Below, one piece after another: positions 1 through 3,851 of a stretch of DNA of 8,560 nucleotides. The stretch is from Prevotella sp. UBA4341. GTDB taxonomy: Bacteria; Bacteroidota; Bacteroidia; Bacteroidales; Bacteroidaceae. The first letter of the stretch is position 1. Every line of letters begins with the position of its first letter. Position numbers and translations under genes: made by a program. The stretch lies in assembly GCA_002393705.1 (NCBI GenBank), contig DGTH01000186.1:1-8560 (forward strand), written 5' to 3'. The notes beneath the pieces were generated by a model. It searched no databases. It saw only the letters and a list, made by a program, of their open reading frames with translations, and had not been told where the DNA came from.

Positions 1-334
1 GCAGGATGCCTTCCTTCGAGCCGATCAGCGGCAGCAACTCGCTCTTCGGGTCGAGCTCAACGTCATACCAGCGCTTATAGAAGCCGGCCATGGCCTGGCG
101 CAGCTCCGGCGTGCCCATGGTGGGCTGATAGCCGTGGGCACCAGGCTGTCGTGCCACCTCGCAGAGTTTCTCTATCGTCTGTTCCGAGGGTGGCATGTCG
201 GGGCTGCCAATGGCCAGGCTGATGATGTCCTTTCCCTCGGCGTTCAGCTGCGCCACTTCCTTCAATTTACGGCTGAAGTAGTACTCCTGCACTAAGTTCA
301 GTCTTTCGGCAGGTTTAATTTGTCTGCTTTCCAT
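1..334 (-). CDS. Class I/II PLP-dependent aminotransferase, N-terminal part (runs off the left edge)
   Basis: Only the first 111 residues lie in the window. They match the N-terminal arm and start of the large domain of fold-type I aminotransferases: ISLAIGSPDMPP (about residues 38-49), HGYQPTMGTPELRQAM (67-82) and PLIGSKEGI (102-110), the last being the glycine-rich segment that leads into the PLP-phosphate-binding region. The catalytic lysine would lie outside the window. The ATG at 334 is inside the end of pheA: the two reading frames overlap by 20 nt. It is preceded by AGGAG (348-344) 9 nt upstream, a real Shine-Dalgarno-like site, which fits translational coupling to pheA. From the neighbour I infer a role in transamination of phenylpyruvate, hydroxyphenylpyruvate or prephenate. 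The sequence also resembles aspartate and LL-diaminopimelate aminotransferases, so the substrate is not settled. It should share the attenuator-controlled promoter at 1399-1430. Confidence 0.88.
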   Translation of the reverse strand, partial: MESRQIKPAERLNLVQEYYFSRKLKEVAQLNAEGKDIISLAIGSPDMPPSEQTIEKLCEVARQPGAHGYQPTMGTPELRQAMAGFYKRWYDVELDPKSELLPLIGSKEGIL

Positions 335-1157
335 CCTTATATTCTCCTAATATTTTTAAGTCCTTCGTCAGCGGAATAATAGCGTCAATAGACTGGCGGT
401 AGCGCGTCAGGTCATCGTACATCACATCTACATAGAACAGATATTCCCACTCCCTGCCGATGATGGGCAGCGACTGAATCTTCGTCAGGTTGATCTTGTA
501 GAACGACAGGATGGCCAGCACGTGGCTCAGCGACCCCTCCTCGTGAGGCAGCGAGAAGACGATGCTCGACTTGTTGGCCTCGGTCAGCGGCCGCAGCATG
601 TCGGCCTTGTTGGGATTGCTCACCACGAGGAAGCGCGTAAAGTTGTGCTTGTTGTCCTCTATGTGGTCTTCGAGCACCTTCAGCCCGTACTGCCGTGCTG
701 CATCGGCATGACAGATGGCAGCCCAGCCCTTCCGGCCCTCCTCGGCTATCATCTTCGCCGAGCCAGCGGTGTCCTCGGCCTCTACGTTCTTCATCCGCGG
801 GTGCTGGCTGAGGAACTGTCGGCACTGCATGAGCGCCACGGGGTGAGAATGAACCTCCTCTATGCTCTCCCAGTCGTCGTCGGGCAGGCAGCAGATGCAG
901 TGGCTGATGTGCAGCTTGTGCTCGCCCACCACGCTGCAGCCCGAGTCACGGAGCAGCTCGTAGTTATGGAGCAGGCTGCCGGCTATGGTGTTCTCAATGG
1001 CCACCATGCCGATGAGCGTAGGGTCCTGGCGCATCTGGCTGAACACCTCCTCGAACGTGGCGCAGCATACCAGCTGTATCTGCTCGTTCTCAAAGTACAG
1101 ATGGGCCGCTATGTCGTGGAACGACCCTGTGAGTCCTTGTATGGCTATTCGTTTCAT
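315..1157 (-). CDS. pheA: Prephenate dehydratase with C-terminal ACT domain
   Basis: Converts prephenate to phenylpyruvate, the step committed to phenylalanine, in the cytosol. At 280 aa it is the usual size for the monofunctional enzyme; there is no chorismate mutase domain. The catalytic domain covers about residues 3-180: IAIQGLTGSFHDIAA at the start, AIENTIAGS (53-61), HSHPVAL (103-109), DTAGSA (129-134) and the catalytic TRF motif (174-176). An ACT regulatory domain follows (about 197-275) with the GALV-type segment as GSLSHVL (209-215) and the ESRP segment as QSLP (228-231). These two segments form the phenylalanine site in well-studied homologues, so the changed second motif is worth noting. 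The ATG at 1157 has no Shine-Dalgarno sequence; an A-rich 27-bp repeat ends 6 nt upstream. The aminotransferase start overlaps its last 20 nt. Expression is very probably controlled by the leader-peptide attenuator at 1201-1350. Confidence 0.95.
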   Translation of the reverse strand: MKRIAIQGLTGSFHDIAAHLYFENEQIQLVCCATFEEVFSQMRQDPTLIGMVAIENTIAGSLLHNYELLRDSGCSVVGEHKLHISHCICCLPDDDWESIEEVHSHPVALMQCRQFLSQHPRMKNVEAEDTAGSAKMIAEEGRKGWAAICHADAARQYGLKVLEDHIEDNKHNFTRFLVVSNPNKADMLRPLTEANKSSIVFSLPHEEGSLSHVLAILSFYKINLTKIQSLPIIGREWEYLFYVDVMYDDLTRYRQSIDAIIPLTKDLKILGEYKDGKQTN

Positions 1158-1163
1158 CTCGAT

Positions 1164-1190
1164 TATTTTCGATTTACTTATTTTCGATTT
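1164..1190 (-). repeat. 27-bp direct repeat, copy before pheA (putative translation-initiation element)
   Basis: Exact 27-bp match to 1357-1383. On the transcribed strand it consists of two AAATCGAAAATA units joined by AGT. It ends 6 nt before the pheA ATG, and the other copy ends 6 nt before the leader-peptide ATG. A-rich, structure-poor sequence before start codons takes the place of Shine-Dalgarno pairing in many Bacteroidetes genes, so I infer a translation-initiation role. Confidence 0.75.
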
Positions 1191-1200
1191 ATTCCATCTT

Positions 1201-1247
1201 ATATAAAAACTCCGCTTGCACTTGGTCTGTGAAGCGGAGTCCTATAT
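1201..1247 (-). terminator. Intrinsic terminator of the pheA attenuator
   Basis: On minus-strand RNA, ACUCCGCUU (1240-1232) pairs perfectly with AAGCGGAGU (1217-1209), a 9-bp GC-rich stem with a 14-nt loop, followed directly by UUUU and then AUAU. The stem can extend outward through two G-U pairs and several A-U pairs (to about 1247 and 1201) with one bulged U. It lies 51 nt before the pheA ATG and 54 nt after the leader-peptide stop, so it sits between leader and structural gene as in classical attenuators. Its 5' arm overlaps the antiterminator partner at 1228-1238, so the two structures exclude each other. It could also be read simply as the terminator of the upstream ATPase gene, but a pheA promoter and leader ORF lie in between. 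Confidence 0.82.
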
Positions 1248-1298
1248 TTTTACCTTTTTACTTTCTTGCTTTTATTACCTACGGCCATCCGCTTCACA
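1228..1298 (-). promoter_or_regulatory. Antiterminator stem (leader stop region paired with terminator 5' arm)
   Basis: The RNA segment UGUGAAGCGGA (1298-1288) spans the last codon, the UGA stop and the six bases after it. It is perfectly complementary over 11 nt to UCCGCUUCACA (1238-1228). That partner contains seven of the nine bases of the terminator 5' arm, so forming this stem (loop 1239-1287) prevents the terminator. The segment AAGCGGA thus occurs twice, once over the leader stop and once as the terminator 3' arm, competing for one partner. By rough geometry, a ribosome with codon 14 (last Phe, 1311-1309) in its A site would cover to about 1299 and leave this arm free, while one at the stop codon would hide it. 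The footprint figure is general knowledge, not measured here. Confidence 0.8.
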
Positions 1299-1350
1299 CG
1301 TTCCATGCAAAGTAAAAGTAATAGCCGTAAAAGTAATTCTTGTTCGCCAT
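1294..1350 (-). CDS. Aromatic-rich leader peptide of the pheA operon
   Basis: An 18-codon ORF, MANKNYFYGYYFYFAWNV, ending in TGA. Nine of the 18 residues are aromatic: Tyr at 6, 8, 10, 11 and 13; Phe at 7, 12 and 14; Trp at 16. This composition is what is seen in amino-acid operon leader peptides, where ribosome stalling at scarce charged tRNAs decides termination. It lies about 45 nt after the predicted transcription start and 136 nt before pheA. It has no Shine-Dalgarno sequence, but the same 27-bp A-rich element that precedes pheA ends 6 nt before its ATG. The order of codons suggests sensing of Tyr and Phe together, with a single late Trp. The peptide itself probably has no function beyond being translated. 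E. coli pheL works by the same principle, but its sequence is different. Confidence 0.85.
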   Translation of the reverse strand: MANKNYFYGYYFYFAWNV

Positions 1351-1356
1351 CTTGAG

Positions 1357-1383
1357 TATTTTCGATTTACTTATTTTCGATTT
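1357..1383 (-). repeat. 27-bp direct repeat, copy before the leader peptide
   Basis: Identical over 27 bp to 1164-1190. It fills most of the 5' untranslated stretch between the promoter and the leader-peptide ATG at 1350 and ends 6 nt before that ATG. An additional partial unit (ATCGAAA) lies just upstream, at about 1384-1391 on the transcribed strand. Confidence 0.75.
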
Positions 1384-1398
1384 TCGATTATTCGGCTG

Positions 1399-1430
1399 CA
1401 AAAGTATAACTTTTTCCCGAAACAAACAAA
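1399..1430 (-). promoter_or_regulatory. Promoter of the pheA operon
   Basis: On the minus strand the -7 element is TACTTTTG (1406-1399), which fits TAnnTTTG, and TTTG at 1430-1427 stands 20 nt upstream as the -33 element; further TTTG units flank it. It is followed by CAGCC, a common start of transcribed sequence after Bacteroidetes -7 boxes. Transcription should start near 1392-1396, giving a pheA leader of about 240 nt. It lies within 60 bp of the end of the ATPase gene, so the aromatic operon has its own start. Confidence 0.82.
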
Positions 1431-1459
1431 CAAATTGTAAGAAATTTTCAGAAAAACCG

Positions 1460-3295
1460 TTACTTTTTCCATTTCAACCGCAGACTGTTCAGCACGACGC
1501 TCACCGAACTCATAGCCATCAGGGCCGCAGCCCACATCGGCGTTATCTGGAAGTTGCACACGCTGTTAAGGGCTCCTGCCGCCAAGGGGATACATATTAT
1601 ATTATATATAAAAGCCCAAAACAGGTTCTGGCGTATCATGTTCACCGTGCGACGCGACAACCGGACGGCCTCGGGAATGCGCCTCAGGTCGCCCGTCATC
1701 AGCGTCAGCTGCGCCACGTCCATGGCCACGTCGGTGCCGCTACCCATGGCGATGCTCACGTCGGCCACGGCCAGTGCCTGGCTGTCGTTGATGCCGTCAC
1801 CCACCATGGCCACCGTCTTGCCTTCCTGCTGCAGCCGCCGTACCAGGTTCTCCTTATCCTGAGGCATGACGCCGCTCTGCCAGTGGCTGATGCCTGCCTC
1901 CCGAGCCCAGTGGCTCACCCGTTCTTCCTTATCGCCACTCATCATGTAGAGCTCCACGCCCATCGACTTCAACTCCTGAATGGCCTCGCGCGCATGGGGC
2001 TTGAGCGTCTCCTCTCCAAGGTCGGAGGAGGCCGTCACCGTCCCCGTTTTATCCACCACCATGGCGCTGGTGCGGTGTATCAGCTCCAAGGCGGTAGCAT
2101 CCTTTATCAGTATCTGTCGCTGGGCAGCCTTGCCAATGCCTACCATGAGGGCCGTCGGCGTGGCCAGTCCCATGGCGCAGGGACACGCAATGACCAGCAC
2201 ACTGACGGCAGACAGCACGGCCTGCGACACGTCGCCGCCCAGGAAGTACCACAGCAAGAAGGTTACGATGCTGATAGCGCTCACTACCGGCACAAACACC
2301 AAGGCAATCCTATCGACCACCCGCTGCACCGGGGCTTTGCTTCCCTGGGCCTCCTGTACCATGCGTATCATGTTCGAGAGCACGGTGTCCTTGCCTACCT
2401 GAGTGGCCTTAAACGTAGCCTCGCCCTCGGCAACCAGAGTTCCTGACAACATTCTGTCGCCAGGGTGCTTCTGCACGGGCTCCGATTCGCCGGTCATGGA
2501 GCTCTCGTCAACCCGCACCTCGCCCCTCACCAACTGCCCATCTACGGGAATCTTATCACCCGCCTTGACGACAATCATGTCGCCCTTCTGCAGTGCCGAG
2601 ATGGGCACTTCCGCGATTTCGGCTCCCTCTCCTTGGGAGAGGCTCACCCTTGCCGTCTTTGGCTGCAGGCCCATCAGCGAGCGAATGGCCGAAGCCGTAC
2701 CGTTCTTGGCCCGCTCTTCGATGAAGCGGCCCGTCAACACGAAGGTTATTATCATAATCGAGGCATCGAAGAAGGTGGGTCCCGTGCCCCAGAAGGTGAC
2801 GTACGTGCTATACAGGAACGAGACGGCCGTCGAGAGCGCCACCAGCGTGTCCATGTTGGCCGACAGCTGCATCAGCTGTTTCCATGCCGCTGTGTAGAAG
2901 CCGCGTCCGCAATACAGCAGGTTCAGCAGTGCTATCAGCAGCAGCGTCTGGTTAACCCACCCCTCCCTCAGAGAGGAGACTCCCATGCTGACGGCCATTG
3001 ACAGCAGCGCGAAGAGCCACGACACGACGACCCGTCGGCGCAGCCGTTCGTAGCGCCGCCGCTCTATAGCCTCCACGTTGCGGTCTTCCTCTATCACCAT
3101 GTCGTAGCCAGCTTTCTCGACGGCATCTTTCAGCTTCTCCGCCGTCACCTGCTGTTCGTCAAAATCTACGAGTGCCGACCTTCCGGGAAGGTTCACGCTC
3201 ACTTCCCTGACCCCCTCGACGGAGGCCAGCGTCTTCTCTACACGTGCCGAGCAACCGGCACACATCATTCCAAGTACAGCGTATGTCTTTTTCAT
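1460..3295 (-). CDS. Copper-type P1B ATPase lacking a recognisable nucleotide-binding domain
   Basis: A 611-aa inner-membrane heavy-metal ATPase, probably a Cu(I) exporter. In order: a heavy-metal-associated domain with GMMCAGC (Cys12, Cys15); membrane helices from about residue 88; actuator loop with TGES (268-271); CPC in the transport helix (371-373); phosphorylation motif DKTGT (Asp415); hinge MSGDK (452-456); GDGIND (499-504); and C-terminal helices with YN (564-565) and MAMSS (593-597), the pattern of Cu(I) transporters. The odd point is the cytoplasmic headpiece: Asp415 and the hinge GD are only 39 residues apart, where family members normally carry an N domain of over 100 residues with an HP motif. 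Neither is present, and the frame is open throughout. The start at 3295 is firm because the metal-binding domain begins at once. A possible promoter lies 8 nt upstream, with a palindrome further out. Whether it still pumps is open. Confidence 0.9.
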   Translation of the reverse strand: MKKTYAVLGMMCAGCSARVEKTLASVEGVREVSVNLPGRSALVDFDEQQVTAEKLKDAVEKAGYDMVIEEDRNVEAIERRRYERLRRRVVVSWLFALLSMAVSMGVSSLREGWVNQTLLLIALLNLLYCGRGFYTAAWKQLMQLSANMDTLVALSTAVSFLYSTYVTFWGTGPTFFDASIMIITFVLTGRFIEERAKNGTASAIRSLMGLQPKTARVSLSQGEGAEIAEVPISALQKGDMIVVKAGDKIPVDGQLVRGEVRVDESSMTGESEPVQKHPGDRMLSGTLVAEGEATFKATQVGKDTVLSNMIRMVQEAQGSKAPVQRVVDRIALVFVPVVSAISIVTFLLWYFLGGDVSQAVLSAVSVLVIACPCAMGLATPTALMVGIGKAAQRQILIKDATALELIHRTSAMVVDKTGTVTASSDLGEETLKPHAREAIQELKSMGVELYMMSGDKEERVSHWAREAGISHWQSGVMPQDKENLVRRLQQEGKTVAMVGDGINDSQALAVADVSIAMGSGTDVAMDVAQLTLMTGDLRRIPEAVRLSRRTVNMIRQNLFWAFIYNIICIPLAAGALNSVCNFQITPMWAAALMAMSSVSVVLNSLRLKWKK

Positions 3296-3303
3296 TACGG
3301 CCG

Positions 3304-3311
3304 CAAAATTA
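3304..3311 (-). promoter_or_regulatory. Likely -7 element of the P-type ATPase gene
   Basis: TAATTTTG on the minus strand fits TAnnTTTG and is followed by CGGCC. Its last base is 9 nt from the first base of the ATG, which would place the transcription start at or within a few bases of the start codon. No TTTG is found at the -33 position (about 3332-3335); that position falls in the palindrome at 3333-3352, which suggests an activator-dependent or operator-controlled promoter. Confidence 0.55.
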
Positions 3312-3332
3312 CAAAAACTTTTACACTTATCG

Positions 3333-3352
3333 GCATTTCTTCGGAGAAATGC
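3333..3352. promoter_or_regulatory. Palindrome upstream of the ATPase gene, candidate operator
   Basis: GCATTTCTTCGGAGAAATGC: 8-bp perfect arms (3333-3340 and 3345-3352) around a 4-bp centre. It lies 22-41 bp upstream of the -7 box, over the expected -33 position. A related imperfect sequence, ATTTCTTCGAGAAA, occurs at about 3505-3518. A metal-responsive regulator is a reasonable guess from the downstream gene, but no regulator is encoded in the window. It could also act as an RNA hairpin. Confidence 0.4.
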
Positions 3353-3535
3353 ATAATATTTCCCTGCTTTTCTTCTTTCGAGTAACTATTTACAAATAAA
3401 TATGCGCTTAGGCACACACTCTGAATTGTTTGGATAATTTCATTTGGGGATCAATACACGCGAAGAACACTACTAACAACCCCGAAAAGTATTTTCATTG
3501 TGCAATTTCTTCGAGAAAAAGTTGAAATAACCCGA

Positions 3536-3622
3536 CAAACTGACGCAATCCTTGTATCTAACTCACAATCAATTTATTAGACTGCGTCAGTTTGCTTAAA
3601 ACAAAGAATCAAACTGACGCAG
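3536..3622. repeat. Three-copy dyad element CAAACTGACGCA
   Basis: CAAACTGACGCA is present at 3536-3547 (+), inverted at 3583-3594, and again (+) at 3610-3621. The second and third copies form a 13-bp perfect stem (CTGCGTCAGTTTG 3582-3594 with 3610-3622) around a 15-nt loop. The first copy can pair with the second instead, around a 35-nt loop, so two alternative hairpins are possible. No U run follows on either strand, so a plain terminator is not supported. Confidence 0.75.
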
Positions 3623-3664
3623 CTCAAAAATACCGAATTATTTTTAGTTGCCCGTAGTGGAAAC

Positions 3665-3787
3665 CCAGAGAAGTGGCACTTCTCTGGCAGAGAAACGGCA
3701 CTTCTCTGGCGGAGAAACGGCACTTCTCTGGCGGAGAAACGGCACTTCTCTGGCAGAGAAACGGCACTTCTCTGGCAGAGAAGTGCC
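3665..3787. repeat. Tandem array of five 22-bp units, each an inverted repeat
   Basis: Units start at 3675, 3697, 3719, 3741 and 3763, each beginning GGCACTTCTCTGGC followed by AGAGAAAC or GGAGAAAC. Units 1, 4 and 5 have the A form, units 2 and 3 the G form, and unit 5 ends AAGT instead of AAAC. Inside a unit TTCTCT faces AGAGAA across three bases. The array is closed at both ends by longer perfect palindromes: 10-bp arms at 3665-3674/3678-3687 and 11-bp arms at 3763-3773/3777-3787, both with a GGC centre. A weak 92-codon frame reads through it on the minus strand from a GTG at 3855, but its product is mostly the repeat translated and I do not treat it as a gene. Confidence 0.88.
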
Positions 3788-3800
3788 CCCAAAAGGCGTG

Positions 3801-3835
3801 TGTCGGATTGACTCCTCAAATTAAGCAACCCGACA
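3801..3835 (-). terminator. Hairpin after the FecR-like gene, possible terminator
   Basis: On minus-strand RNA, UGUCGGGUUG (3835-3826) pairs with CAAUCCGACA (3810-3801) over 10 positions with one G-U, around a 15-nt loop, starting 17 nt after the stop codon. On the plus strand the same position would be a mismatch, which favours function in minus-strand RNA. Only a short UUUU occurs, about 7 nt later, so intrinsic termination is uncertain. Confidence 0.45.
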
Positions 3836-3851
3836 TGGTGTAACCAACTCC

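Larger units (their letters stand above)
3296..3851. other. 556-bp non-coding stretch between the ATPase and FecR-like genes
   Basis: I see no convincing gene here. From left to right it holds the ATPase promoter and palindrome (3304-3352), about 180 bp of AT-rich sequence with nothing recognisable (3353-3535), a three-copy 12-13-bp dyad (3536-3622), the 22-bp palindromic tandem array (3665-3787) and a hairpin after the FecR-like gene (3801-3835). AACCCGACA occurs directly repeated at 3529-3537 and 3827-3835, bracketing the dyad and the array. Confidence 0.7.

Noticed and set aside
522..1232. Long plus-strand ORF opposite pheA
   Set aside because: It is a shadow of the GC-rich pheA coding strand; the product shows no domain, while pheA on the other strand is unambiguous.
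1216..1440. 74-codon plus-strand ORF over the pheA leader
   Set aside because: It runs antisense through the leader peptide, the repeats and the promoter, and its composition has no protein-like pattern. The minus-strand attenuator explains the region.
2005..2060. Frameshift or in-frame stop explaining the missing ATPase N domain
   Set aside because: The reading frame is continuous from the HMA domain to the C-terminal helices, with DKTGT and the hinge motif in the same frame, so a simple frameshift within the window does not explain the shortening.
1340..2446. 368-codon plus-strand ORF opposite the ATPase gene
   Set aside because: The His/Gln-rich composition is typical of an antisense shadow of a GC-rich gene, and the true gene on the minus strand carries all P-type ATPase motifs.
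3445..3492. 15-codon minus-strand ORF (MKILFGVVSSVLRVY) in the gap
   Set aside because: It has no promoter match, initiation element or conserved feature that I can see, and an ORF of this size is expected by chance.
3665..3787. Tandem array considered as a CRISPR array
   Set aside because: The units are directly adjacent with no unique spacers, the period is only 22 bp, and no cas genes are near.
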